DNA from: Echinococcus granulosus
Taxonomy: Eukaryota > Platyhelminthes > Cestoda > Cyclophyllidea > Taeniidae
Direction: 5' to 3'
Length of the DNA stretch: 64,000 bases
NCBI RefSeq assembly: GCF_000524195.1
Contig: NW_020170409.1
Coordinates: 318,261 to 382,260, forward strand
Part shown: piece after piece, positions 39,301 through 51,464 of the stretch
Position numbering within the stretch: the first letter of the stretch is position 1
Layout of the letters: the number at the start of each line of letters is the position of its first letter
Notes under the pieces: generated by a model
What the model was told of the DNA's origin: nothing
Seen by the model: the letters and a program-made list of their open reading frames with translations, nothing else
Database searches by the model: none
Program-made: the position numbers and the translations under genes

Positions 39301-41645
39301 AATATAATGCCAACCTAACCTGTACGAACGATGGTTATAACTCTAGTGACTGGGCTAGAGGGTAGTATTTAATCTAGTAATGCCTGCAAATGCACTTTAA
39401 GCCATTCTACTACAGTGTGAATCAAAAAGGTCATCAATGTATGATCTAACTCTTACCAGCAAACTCTAGCTCCATAAAAATTTGTTAAGACCAGGGATAG
39501 GACTAAATTACTAATCTAACCAAGAGAAGCATGACATTAGTGGAAAGGTTTCGCAATTAACAACGTTTATTAGGTAAAAAATCACAGATCCTAAGGGCTT
39601 AACTCACCGAACGTGTAGTGGAACATTAGTCTAAATGTGTATTAATAAGCGCTTCATTTAGTATGATACTAAGAGCAATTCAAACGAGCTCATGTTAATT
39701 TGATGATGTAAATAATATACCACACACAAAATCAAAAGTAATAACTTTCGGCTTTTAGATTAACTTGTCTCCTGTAACGGGACTAGATGATAGAGTTTAC
39801 CCAAGGAAAGTGCAATAATTGCTGACTCATCTCTTTAGAAAAAATGTTAGAGAATTCATTCCTTCGGTACAGAGTACCTTTTTGATCAGAGGCGAATGCA
39901 GGGGCTATGTTAATCACGCTGCCTTAGGTTTCCTTTAAAAAATGAACCAATCAAGTGGATAGCCATCGCATCGATGTAGGGGTTAATTTTACTAAGGAAC
40001 ATGGTGGCAGTGTAACCATGATAATGACCATAACGACAGCAATTAGCTTGGACTGATGTCCAACCAGTTAGCACTTAAAAAATGTATGTTTATGAGTCCT
40101 CAACTTCTTCAAACGCTGGTTGAAATAATACAAAAATCACTTTGTGAATCTAACATAGGTCAAACTGTCCATCAGATTATAGACCAAAAACGTGGGCGCT
40201 TCTGCGCTCGTCAGCGAACTAATGAGCAGGCGAATTAATAATCCCACCCAGAGAGAAAGGGGTCACTGTGGAAATAATTTCCTGAATAATATGATAGACG
40301 GAAGAAAAAAACGTTGCTCTATTTTCCTGCTGCAACAATAACTAAAGTGGTAAATGAGTGAATGAAAACGTCGAACCGTTTCTAGGTACATTTGTGGGAA
40401 TCTTGCGAAACAATTAATGCCAACATGAACGCATTTCACGGACAACCAGAACATATTATTCCACACACCAAAAACAGCATGTTTAATCCATTTATGCGCC
40501 AATAAGAAACAATTTGAGAACAAGGGTAATTCAGCTTCTATCGAAATATTTTGCTTCTCATACATTATAAGAAAATGATGACTGTCAAATGATGACTTTG
40601 AAGATAAGCAGTTGAACAGCAGGATACTGATTTTGCAAAGAACGCTTACATGAAAATCACATTTTAACTTTCGAACTCAAGGGCATCCAAACGGTATTAA
40701 AATTCAAAAAATTTGGGAAAAAAAAGTTTCTGCAATGTTACCAAAGTAAACACACTGAAAAAACGGCTAAAGCGCATTGACTCACCAATGAATAGGTGCG
40801 AAAATAATTCACATCTGTATTACCAAGAAATTACTGCATTACCATAGGGAAGTGACCATAGGGAAATGATTCCAATTCACGGAAAGAGAAACAACCAATT
40901 AAATAAGAAAGCAAAGCTTATGTTTTCAATAATTGTTCATAATTAAAGCCTAGATACTTGAAGAAAAGATGGTAGGAGGTAGAATGTGAAGAGAAACTTC
41001 GAAACGGATGTGAACAAATCGAAAAAAAATGATTTGAAAACCATCTCACCGAAATTTTGTGTCCCTGGCCAGCCACACTAGTCACTGCAGCCAAGCCACC
41101 ATCCGTTGTAGTATTTGCTTTGGAAGCAACGGGTGGAGGTCGTCCCATGGGATCGACCTCTTTGAAAAGAAGTTGTTGTGTGGCCAAATCCATGGTCCCG
41201 TTCCCAAACACCCGACTTAACGACGATCTCTTAGCAGCACCTCTATGGGAGCTTATCGAGCTCTCACCAGAGGTTATAGGTTCTGGTTCTAGTGGGCGTG
41301 GTTTATTAGATACCTGAAAAGGAGGTAAACGAACGCGTTGACACACATTAATGCATTGATAAACCGCATTCGTAAGAAAAAGACAGCACAAAACGATAAA
41401 AAAAATGCAGGCAACCACTTACCCAGTTAAGATACGATGGAACTGTGAATAGGTTTTCGTTGATTCTGAAAGTAAGTTGTGGTTCTTCGAGATAATCCTA
41501 CAGAGGTGGGTTATGGACATATAGGCCCAAGTACCAAGTCCATAAGGGTATCTACATCACCGCCCACAAAGCTTGCACCATTACGACGAGAAAAATAATG
41601 CAAAAATTTTGGTCTGTAAGGAACATAAGTGCAGCAGTTGCCCAT
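21393..41645 (-). CDS. Met-Gly-Asn-Cys-Cys protein, possibly AP1AR/gadkin-like (3' end unresolved)
   Basis: Four phase-consistent exons: 41535-41645 (37 codons), 41050-41313 (88 codons), 33298-33571 and 21393-21470, about 242 residues in all. Exon 1 starts MGNCCTYVPYRPKF. Gly2 followed by two Cys is the classic context for N-myristoylation plus palmitoylation, so the protein is probably membrane-anchored. Exons 2-3 are Ser-, Gly- and Pro-rich and disordered-looking (SSISSHRGAAKRSSLSRVF, EDDEIDGPEIARLMRRFWP, SSGSRSVRDSRSSSTS). Exon 4 has FESPVDLDWDHEPG. Human AP1AR (gadkin), which links AP-1 vesicles to kinesin, also begins MGNCC and has acidic DLEWEDEEG-type motifs, but the AP1AR coiled coil was not found. 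The gene is therefore well supported by splicing, and its identity weakly. Introns are 0.2, 7.5 and 11.8 kb. The start codon is 226 bp from that of SMC2 on the other strand. Confidence 0.5.
28180..28400 (+). mobile_element. decayed mariner-type transposase fragment
   Basis: The plus-strand frame contains LFLQDTARPHTAYPKT followed by WDSTVNPPYFSG. Mariner transposases have a conserved HxDNARPHxA motif, carrying the second catalytic Asp, followed by W-x(n)-HPPYSPDLxPxDYHLF, carrying the third. Here the second Asp is present, but the PPYSPD block reads PPYFSG, so the third catalytic residue is lost. The frame then runs into the 100-N gap at 28452. The N-terminal helix-turn-helix and inverted repeats were not found. 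It is a dead relic within an intron. Confidence 0.65.
28452..28551. other. assembly gap (100 N)
   Basis: Exactly 100 N, about 50 bp downstream of the mariner-like fragment. The missing sequence is probably repeat-rich. Confidence 0.99.
28687..28845. repeat. dispersed repeat R2, copy 2
   Basis: Second copy of the family seen at 2988-3150, in the same orientation. Shared blocks include TTTCAACGAAATCT, CCTAGTAGAG, GTGCCAAGGACTG, AGTCACCAATAACTGAA, GCGTTGAG and GATTCGATTTTGTGAAT. It lies just after the mariner relic and gap, so it may be part of a composite repeat region. Confidence 0.45.
28998..29147 (+). pseudogene. zinc-finger-like scrap
   Basis: A plus-strand frame reads FHCGIDKSANLKRHYNLC, then IKSHSRAL, before a stop. 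The spacing of the Leu-Lys-Arg-His and later Cys/His residues recalls a C2H2 or BED-type finger, but the second Cys of the first pair is missing and no flanking fingers are visible. It may be a piece of a transposon protein. Low confidence. Confidence 0.2.
33572..41049. other. intron of the AP1AR-like gene (7.5 kb)
   Basis: Sequence between exons 2 and 3 of the minus-strand gene, both phase 0. A 10-C run lies at 34111-34120. No coding exon, transposase motif or long repeat was recognised, though an additional small exon of the gene could be hidden here. Confidence 0.4.
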
Positions 41646-41871
41646 TTCCCAATGGCCAGTGAAAACGGCTAACACCGTTGGAACAAGCACTAAGTGGAAT
41701 ATCCATACAAACAAAAACACACGGCCTTACAACTTTTCAATATTCTATAAATATATTTTATCTGTTTACTTTTAAGATGTTAAAGATTATTATCTAATTA
41801 ACATTATTTTAACTAACAGCCGACAGCTGCGCTTAAATTAAATTTCAATACTGCTTTACTACGCTGAGGCG
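41646..41871. promoter_or_regulatory. shared head-to-head promoter region (AP1AR-like / SMC2)
   Basis: Only 226 bp separate the two divergent start codons (minus-strand ATG at 41643-41645, plus-strand ATG at 41872-41874). Both 5' UTRs and core promoters must fit here unless upstream non-coding exons exist. The sequence is AT-rich with no recognisable TATA box. It is inferred to be a bidirectional promoter. Confidence 0.55.
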
Positions 41872-44800
41872 ATGTACATCAAGTCTATGGTGATTGATGG
41901 ATTTAAGTCCTACTGTCAACGCACTGAGATCCCTGGATTCGATGTTCAATTTAATGCAATAACTGGCCTTAATGGGTCTGGCAAATCTAACATTCTAGAT
42001 GCAATTTGTTTCCTGTTGGGTATTACAAACTTGTTTCATGTATGCTTTTGCGATTACTGATTTTTAAACCCCTTTAGATTCGGGCATCCAATTTACAAGA
42101 ACTTGTTTATAAAGGTGGTCAAGCTGGTATCACCAAAGCAACTGTCAGCATTGTTTTTGACAACACCGACAAATCCGTTTCACCTTATGGCTATGAACAG
42201 TTTGACGAGCTAACGATAACTCGCCAAGTGGTTGTTGGTGGCAAGAATAAATACTTGATTAATGGGACAAATGCTACAACCACCCGAGTGCAGGACCTTT
42301 TTCACTCTGTGCAACTGAATGTGAATAATCCTCATTTTCTTATTATGCAAGGACGTATTACAAAAGTCCTAAATATGAAACCCCCAGAAGTACCTAGTCT
42401 TATTGTTTTTTTACTATTTGACAGATTTTATCTCTTTTGGAAGAGGCAGCAAGTACAAAGTTGTATGAGAGTAAAAAGGAGGCTGCTCTTAAGACGATTG
42501 AAAAGAAGGATAGCAAACTTCGAGAAATTGACAGAGTAATACGAATTTGGCCGTTTAATTCCCTAGGTTTTATACGAAGACATCACTCCGACAATTAGAA
42601 AACTTCGCGAAGAGCGTAGCAGCTACTTGGAATACCAGAAGGTCGTTCGTGAAATCGAACATCTCTCCAGACTCATTGTGGCGTATGATTTTACTCGTCT
42701 TGAGGAAGCTAAACAGCGCAGCAAGGATGATCTTGTCAGACTGGAAACAAATCTTTCGTCTGCGAAGGAGAGCCTTGAACAGGTTTGATTCTGAAAGCTG
42801 GTGCTGTGATTTTCTATTTATAGTTGAACGCACAAAAGGCTGAGGTTGACCAAAACATCGTTAATCTAACAGAGGAGCGCCAAACGGTGAGTTGTTCCTC
42901 GTTACTGATCACTCAGAATTACTTAATACCGGGTGATTTGTGATTTTTGTAAAAAGTCGTTTTTCTGGGATTCTCCTGCTTCTCACATGTGGCATCTTTT
43001 TTGTTTGGAAATCCTGCTCATTCATTACTTGGAATACAGACCTCCCTGTCCCACAGTTTTGAGTGCCGCGATTTCGACCTATTTTATGACCCTTTCGAAA
43101 GCTGTCAGAATGGTAGAGGGAAGCCTACAGCCAAACTCCTAAGTTAAAAACTTACCAGCGTGGAGGTACCATAAAAAATCATTCGGGATTCCACTCTCTC
43201 AACGCTTCGGTTGCTATTCACCGAATTCTGTATTACTGTTTTCAAAGCCCACCTTTTTAAACAGGTTGGTCTGAATCAGGAATGCTCCTAATTTTGTCGT
43301 TCGAGACGATAGGTTTACAACAAGACTATTTTTTATTGACTGCAGGATCGAGTCGCCGCAAACGTTGTTCCACCAATTTTAAATGCACATCTCTTTAAGC
43401 GTTCTTGGTCTTTTCTGCACCATAAAATGCAGCTATTTTTAAAAGAATTCCTTTGGTTTATTCCATTTTTGAAACTTGATCAGGAATATCACCCAATTTT
43501 GGGAATCAACCTGTAAATTAGTACCATCGCTCTCATAGAGATAACGGTTAAAACCTTGACTTTTGAGCAGGACATTTCTGGACAATCTGGCGTTTGATTA
43601 TTACCGAAAATAAACTAACTAAAAAGTGCCATTTTTCATGCCCTGTTTCAAGTACATTTTATCGGCTCTTGCAGTTCTTTGCCAATCTCTTGTGCTACTG
43701 CCACTAATAGTTGCTAAAGATTTTCACTCCTGCTTGGGGCTAATATTTGTTAATGATCTTACAAGTCGTCGTTTCCATTAGCGGTAATAAGGTTTTATTT
43801 TATGGATTAATTTTCTTTGTTTTCCTTATTTAAAATTAAATTCCTGCTTTTCTATCCTACACAATGACTAAATTCACCTGTTATTATTTTGTCTTCACGT
43901 ATTACTGACCTTGTCACTTCAGATGTTTGTTTTAGTGGAAGTTTTACAGCTCTGCTGTCTCTACTAATTGAGAATTGAATCATCAGAAATGCATATCTTT
44001 AATAACAGTTTTATCTTATTTCAGTTGCTAGGCTCCGCACTAGAGGAAGCAGAGCGGCTACTGACAGAGCGTCAGAAGGAGGAGGCGGTGGTAGCGGGCG
44101 CATCAACTCGCGCTGTGGAGCACCTGTGTGCTGCGAAGAAGCAGCTTCGCTCCCTCGACCTCCAGTCGGCCGAGGTAGCCACCCATTTGGCAGCTAAGCA
44201 GCGTGCCGCTGAGGTCGCTGCCGGCGCCGAGTTCCATGACCTCGAGGAGGCTGCAAAGCAGGCGCAGGACGCTCTCACCGAAGCACAGGCAAATTTGGCT
44301 GTAGGTTTTCTTCCTCTTCTTACTCTTTTTTCGCTCTTCTCGGGTTCTGTTTTCGCCCACCCTTTCCTTTTTTTAGGCGACCACCTCGGGTCTCGGTGGT
44401 GGTGGGTCATCCTCAAAGCGTGCTGGAGGCCTGGCGGAGCAGGCTCGCATGGCGGAAGGTCATCGAGTGGCGGTGGAGACGGAGTTGCGTCAGCTGGAGA
44501 TGCGGGAGGATCATCTGTCAAAGGAATTGGCGAGTGGGGAGATGAAGCTTGCAGCGATGGAAGCGAAAAGTGGGAAGGAAGGGCAGGCAGAGGCACAGAA
44601 GCGACGCCAGCTTGTGGAGCAGATAACGAAAGTGAACGAACAGTTAGAGGATATCCGCAGGGCGGATGAAGAGGCAGGTGGTGATGAGGCTGCAATTACC
44701 AGTTCGTTTTCTTCCTCTTACTCTCCCTCCTTTTTGTCTTCTCTAACTCCCTTTTTCTTCATAGACAGATACAATGAAGAAGCAAAAGCGACACGTCTGT

Positions 44801-47800
44801 TGCAGGCTCGCTGCGATGAGTTGGGACGTCAGTTTCATCAGCTACAGTTTGAATACACCGATCCGACGCCAAATTTTGATAGGAGGCAGGTCTATGGTGT
44901 GGTGGCAAAGCTGTTTGACCTCGTCGATCCCAAATATGCCACTGCTATTGAAGTTGCCGCTGGTGGGAAGGTGAGTTCATCGTTGTACTCGTTAAATTTC
45001 CATATTTTCTAGCCGGATCATTTCTGATTGAAAAAGTCGCTGTCCATGAAAAGGCTAAATAAATTACTTATTCTATTATTGACACATTTGTTATTTATCA
45101 TTCGTAAATAAAAACTAGAGAAAAGTAGGTTATCAAAAAATCTGGAGTGATTTGCGGTATAGCTTGCTGTCATGACTTGTAGGCACTCGTAAAATATACT
45201 TCATTGGTTTTGTGGATGCTTTACGAAACGCGGATAGCAAATCATCGGTTTGTCGGTACGGTACTCTCCATTGCGTCCTGTCACTCCGCTTTTTTAAACT
45301 GGGCTTAACTCAACTTCAAAGTTGTGACCGCGAGTGCTTCTTGTATAGCACCACAACGCAATAACTTCGGTTTTTAGTTCTGTTGTATTTCAGGTTTAAG
45401 AAGGGATGTAATACCACTCCAAGTATTGTTTCACTGCTCTTCTGTTGGTCAAGAATTTGGTTGTAACCTTAACTTTCGATTCAAATTTGAGTAGTTTACT
45501 CACTTTCAGAGCTGGATATTTGATATATTTTGACATTACACTCTCCTGTTGTCTTAATAAGGCGTACTGAAACAGATTGGGGACTGTGAGGTGTATATTT
45601 AATCATTTAAACTTCTACATGTGTGGCTGCTCGTCTGTAGCTGTACAACGTAGTGGTGGACACCGAGACGACGGCAAAGGCACTGTTGGAGAGGGGACAG
45701 TTGGCGCGGCGAGTAACAATGCTACCGCTCAATCAGATGCGCGGGTCTCCGGTGCCAGCGGAGGTGGTGCAGCGAGCTGAAGCTTTGGTGGGCGCGGAGA
45801 ATGTCGCACCCGCTCTCTCCCTGATTCGCTACCCTCCCCATCTCAGACCCGTCATGGAATTTATCTTCGGCGGTCTCCTTGTCTGTCCCACCCTCGACTA
45901 CGCTCGTCGTGTTGCCTTCCATCCGGGGGTGGAGAGACGCACCATCACCTACGACGGTGATATGTTCGACCCACAGGTCCGTTTCTCACTGATCGCATTA
46001 TCCTTATCGTTAAAGCTCGGAAAGTCTAGGAGGCCGGTAACTTTAACGGCATAATCTTATTTTCGTCTTACCATCGTAAGAACTGGATCTTCGGGGCTGA
46101 AATGTCGCATGTAATCATGTATACATTCGAAGCAAATGTCATTATGTTACAATGCCATGTGAAATCATCACGGAGTCCGCGGATTTGTCGGTTATTTTTT
46201 GACAGCCTTGTACATTTATTTGAGTGAGGTTAGCAGATACTACAGTGCGTAAAACGTTCACACATTCGTAAAATTAATGAGTTCCTAGTTTTAATTTCTC
46301 AGTGGTTAGTTGGACTGGGATTACTCTGTATTCCGGTTTTTTTACTTTGAATTTTAGGAAGATGAAAAGAAGTAAGTGGAAGGACTCTAGTGCATCAGTT
46401 TTTGTGGGCACACACTTGGAAGCATCGGGGTCTCCGTCACACTAAGAGATTAATCTAATACAAGTTTTTCATTATTTAAAAATGTGCCCTTTGCTCCATT
46501 TGTTATGTAATAACAGCCCTTTTTGACCCATATTTTTGTCTTCTGCCTTCAGGGTACACTGTCAGGTGGTTCACGAACAAGCGGTGGCGGCGATACTGCA
46601 GCCAGTTTGCTGATTCGCGTGGCACAGTGGCGTGCAGCGGAATGTGAAGCGGTGGAAGCCACGACTCGCGTTCGGGCGACGCAAGAGGCACGTGAGGCCG
46701 CGGTGGAGCGCGCACGCCGACGTGCTGACCTCGCCGAGACCCTTGATCGCGCCCGCCACCAACTGGCGCTCGTTGAAACCAACCTTCGCCAGTCGGACAC
46801 TCACCGTCTTCGCTCCGATCTGGAACGTCTGAAGGAGGAACTCAGTAAGTTTTGGTCACCTTCAAAATTTCCAGCCGCTTCTTAAACTGATTCCCCACGG
46901 CGAAATCGTTGTGGCAGTAGTGTCATTTACATTCAGTATGGAGTAGTTTTCAACTGATTTACTAAGGTTCTCTTTGGTATTCTCGTCTTCCGTTGAAGTT
47001 TAGTCTCGCCGTAGACCAGCATATATGCACCAGTTAAGATACCTACGATCAATGTCTGAAGTTAGGGCTCCAATGAGGGTTGATTTGGAATGTGCTTGGT
47101 GGTCAGAAGAACAAGGCAAACTCTAGTGGTACCTTATTTGGACCAGTCAAAAGGGAAGGAACTTAAACTATCTTCCGTTTTCTGTTGTTTCTGGTTCTCC
47201 TACTGTAATCTCTGTCTTGTGAGGCATTGCCTTCGTCTAGAATTTTGCTGTTAAGCTGCCAAAGTGGCTTTCTTTAAGTCAGTCGGTAATGGAGTCTGGA
47301 ATATGATTTGCTAAATTGTAAGAGGGATTCTCCGCCGTGTGCTGTGAAAGCAGAGGCCTTTGTTGTTGGGTTGTGGCAAAAATGGAGACGATGCTACTCT
47401 GGTTTGGTGTTCGTGTTGGTTGCGCACTTTGTTGCCTCTTATTCGAATCAAAACCTGCACACAGTCCTTTCAACTCTTTCTTGATTGACATTCACTGAAC
47501 CATTTGGAACTGACCGACCAATTTGGCTGTCGGTGAAGGCAAGCTAACGTGTAATCTTTCGGTGAATGGTCTAGCTATCCCACCATTCACAGACGTATGG
47601 ATCAATGCTGCACAAGGCTCTAATCGGTGATTTGGACTTGCATCGCAGCACTAGGTGAGGGATGATAACTGGTAGGGTCGGTGGTAGTTGAATTGGAGTG
47701 CTTATAATGAATCCGGAGCATGCGCGGTTGATTAGCGAAGGGCTTTCTTTACCCCTTTTAGAAGGAACTGGAGGCGTTTGTCAATGTAAGTAGTGGTAGC

Positions 47801-50800
47801 AGTGACTTCGATGGTGATTTCATCTGGACTTTTGGCTGCAGGATTGGTGTAAATGATTATTTTTTAATTCTACTTTCGACAGCGGAGGTGGGGGAGTCGC
47901 TGAAGCGCGGTGCTATGCGTTTAACGGAGGCAAAGAAAGCGGCGGCGGAGGCGCAGTGGCGGGTGGAGCACGCGCAAGAGGAGGAGGCGCGGGCGCTGCG
48001 CGAGGCGGAGGCCGCGGTTCAAGTCGCCCGGAAGCGTGCCGACGCGGCGGAGGAGACACTGCGGCAGAAACAACGTCTTAAGGAGACCCTTCGTCTTGAG
48101 GCCGACGAACTGGCTCGTGAGTTGGAGCAGATAAAGGTACGCTCTGCCTTTTGGGCCTCCTACAGCTGTTTGGTTGGGTCGGTAGATTCTTCACCAGCAA
48201 ATTTTTTCTTGTTGCCGCCCTTTCGTGACTCAAATGTAATAGTAGGGTGGCTTTACAGATCCCCACGCCTTTCATGCTCATCTTTGAGGTTCTCTGCAAA
48301 TAATTTTTTCCCGGCCATTCTTCAGTATCCTATTTAACTACCGAAATTTTGCCCTGGTTATTGATGCTGAAACATCATCTCAGCCGCTCCCATCTTTTGT
48401 GGTTTTTTTTTGATTCCTTTGGTGTGATATTTTTACCTCTTTGATAAGAGACCTCCTAATGATCGCTTTATTTGGTTATTCGTTAGGCTCTTTTTTGGAT
48501 AAATAACCACTCATTTGAATTCGACAGCTTTCCATGCCTCCGCACTGAGTTTGTGATTTTGTATTGAAAAACTGATTAGCACTGCCTTTTAGCCCCCTCG
48601 TTTCACATTAGTGTTACCATGACGTCTTCCACGTCATTACCATCTTTTGTGTAGAATTGAACTTGCTTGGGTTCGGTGCTCTCGATTCCTCTACTGGTGC
48701 CTTTGACACCCTTTTCACATATCGGCTCTATACGAAGGTTCTGAACCTTGTTTATTCTCTTCTTTCGCAACATCATTGTGTTTGGCCTTGTGGATTGCTC
48801 CGTTGAATCGATGATTCTGTGATCGCTGCGAAAGTTTGTTTCATTATCCTACTTTTCATAAACGTCTCTGTGGTTTCCCGTCTTCATGGGTGATCTTTAC
48901 TTGAATGGTTGAGTTTTTTTAATGCTTTTCTAGATAGATTTTGCAGTATTAGGTCTTGGGTTGCCTTTGTAAGGGCAGGACCCTCCTGCTGACCGACTCT
49001 TCTCCTCACAAAGAATTTGGCTTTTCTCGGATCCGTATTCTTTCGTTTACTCCTATGCCTGATGCTGAAGTCAACCTTGCGGTAGGTTGACTCCATGCGG
49101 TGGCTGATTTTACTGTGTTGCGTGAATCCGGTTTTTACAATGCCTTAGTGGTTTCCTAATTGTTCTTGGTCTTTCATGGTGGAACTTATTTTGAATCTTG
49201 ACCACTTCATACATTTAATCGGATTGGACACCTAGTTGGTCCGGAAATAATGCTGTCTGTCTTTAAACAATTAGAACATCAATACGATATTCTTTAACAT
49301 TCTCACCTTCGGTTGAGACTGGTTTCCTCCTACATCCGCATCCATTCTTCCGTTTTTACTTTCACATTCGGTATTCTGAATCTTTTCCAACTCCTATACA
49401 TTGTTTTATTCTGTTGGAAAGTAAAACTTTTAACTTTCTTATCCCACTTGCGAACTTAGGCTTCAACGGAGCTGAGTCGTGGCGAGGTGGCGAGCGCCGA
49501 GGCGGCAGTGGCAACTACGGAAGAACAGTTGAAGACTGCGAAGGCGGCGCTGACGGAGGCGCGGGCTCGGGTAAAGGAGCAGCAGCGACTTGCAGACGCT
49601 GCCGCCGCGGCCATCCAGACGGCCAAAAATGAAGCCGGACGCCTCAAGGAGGCAATTTCCGCCACCACCTGCGAAATCGATCGTCTCACCCATGACGTCG
49701 ATATCCACAGCAGGGAGAGCAAGGAGGCTACCGTCAAGGTATGTGCTCCGCTCCTCCCCCTCTTGCCTTCTATGGCCTCTTGTCGGGCTGTCTTAACAAC
49801 TTACCGCGTCTAGTCTTACTTCTTCCCTACGCCCTCTTTACTACTCTGTCGTGTGACCTCCTCAAAACGGAGAATCCACCCACCCATTTACTGTCAGTCA
49901 TTTCTCTTGAATTTTTACCTATTTGAACATTCTGAGGTAACTTCCATTTGGTCGTTGAACTTTGACGAATTTTTCAGTTTTTAAAAATATTCCATAATTA
50001 GAATAGGTAGATAGTTTTTCATGCTCTACTGTCTTGGACCACCACTTTGGTTCCACTTTAGTCTTGCCCATTCTGCTGACTAGCTCCTATGCATCCGTGT
50101 TTCGAAATGCTTGCTTTTTCCTGAAAATATTTGTGCTTATGCTTTAGAAAAAGCTATGTTTAAAAATATCTTCGAATTAAAGTTTCTTCAGAGTTTCCAT
50201 GTTGTCGCCAACTCATCTTTGTGTGCATAAAGGTAATATTTGCAATGGGTCTCTCTTACTAGCTTGCACAAATGCTGGAATCGAACACGTGGATAGCGGA
50301 GGAGCGTCACCACTTCGGTGTAGCAAACGGGCCCTTTGATTTCGGCAAGCGGGACCCCAGTGAGGCTCGTCAGCGCGTGGCTCAGTTGAGCGAGCGACGC
50401 GACAAGCTGAGCCGCACGGTGAACATGCGTGCGATGAATATGCTGGGCACTGCGGAGGAACAGTATGCTGACCTTCTGCGCCGCCGCGAGATTGTGCTGG
50501 CGGATAAGCGCAAGATCCAGGCGGTCATTGATGACCTGGACGCACGCAAAGAGCAGGTGCTGCGTGCCGCTTATGATAAGGTGAATGCGGAATTCAGCAA
50601 CATTTTCTCTTCCCTCCTGCCTGGCACCCGTGCCCAACTTGTACCCCCAGAAGGACAGACCATTCTAGAGGGTCTGCAGTTCCGTGTGGCATTTGGCGAC
50701 ACCTGGAAGGAGTCACTGAGTGAACTCTCTGGGGGACAGAGGTTTGTCGACTCCTCTTTTTATCCATTCTAACCTTCCTTGGGGTTCCAGGTAATTCTTT

Positions 50801-51464
50801 TCTTCCTAATCACATCTCACTGATGAACTGGTTTGAGGGCAGAAAATCTTCCAAAGGAGGCTACAGCTATACTTAGCCCTTGCTGGGATTAAAATATGTC
50901 GGCGACGCCTCCCACTCATATTCTTAAATTCCCATGGTCTTATTTACTGACCTCATACGAGGGGAATCCACACTGCAAAAGCTGCCATAATGTGCTGAAT
51001 ATCCATCTACTCGCCTATGCAACCACTTTCTAGGTCGCTGGTGGCCCTGGCGCTGATTCTGGCCTTGCTGCTCTTCAAGCCCGCGCCCATCTACATTCTG
51101 GACGAGGTAGACGCTGCACTAGATCTCTCACACACCCAGAATATCGGCCAGTTGATCAAGAACCATTTCAATAATGCTCAGGTAGGCCCTTGCGATTCAG
51201 TCTCTCGGTCGTCCTCTCATGTAAATCTTCGTGTATATATCGCCTTCCTGTCTCCAGTTTATAGTAGTCTCCCTGAAGGACGGGATGTTCAACAATGCCA
51301 ACGTCCTCTTCAAGACTAAATTCGTGGATGGTGTCTCCACGGTGACCCGGCACACGCCTTCCACCCCCTCCTCCGCTTTGGCTTCGGCGGCATTGCGCCC
51401 CACGAAGGCTAGTGGCGATGCGCGGCCCCACCAAATCGGCAGTCGCCGCAAGTTGGCTGCCTAG
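41872..51464 (+). CDS. SMC2: SMC2, condensin core ATPase, 15 exons
   Basis: SMC2 pairs with SMC4 in condensin and compacts mitotic chromosomes. Exons: 41872-42039, 42078-42389, 42425-42535, 42567-42782, 42824-42886, 44025-44300, 44377-44677, 44765-44970, 45641-45976, 46553-46844, 47883-48136, 49460-49738, 50263-50741, 51034-51181, 51258-51464. All phases agree, giving 1215 residues (human 1197). Visible in order: N-terminal [11 protein letters not shown]; Walker A GLNGSGKS (32-39); Q-loop Gln147 in [18 protein letters not shown]; Ala/Glu/Arg-rich coiled coil; hinge about 520-670 including LYNVVVDTE and GTLSGGSR; return coil; [13 protein letters not shown] signature LSGGQ (1093-1097); Walker [13 protein letters not shown] (Asp1121, Glu1122); C-terminal [23 protein letters not shown]2-specific motifs leave no doubt versus SMC1, 3 or 4. 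Coil exons are much more GC-rich than the T-rich introns. The first five introns are 31-41 bp apart from a 1.1-kb one after exon 5. Confidence 0.96.

Noticed and set aside
44072..44695. Long minus-strand open frame opposite the SMC2 coil exons
   Set aside because: It is the GC-rich antisense of real SMC2 coding sequence and has no domain or splice support.
46549..46804. Minus-strand open frames opposite SMC2 exon 10
   Set aside because: Antisense shadows caused by Arg/Ala/Glu-rich coiled-coil codons.
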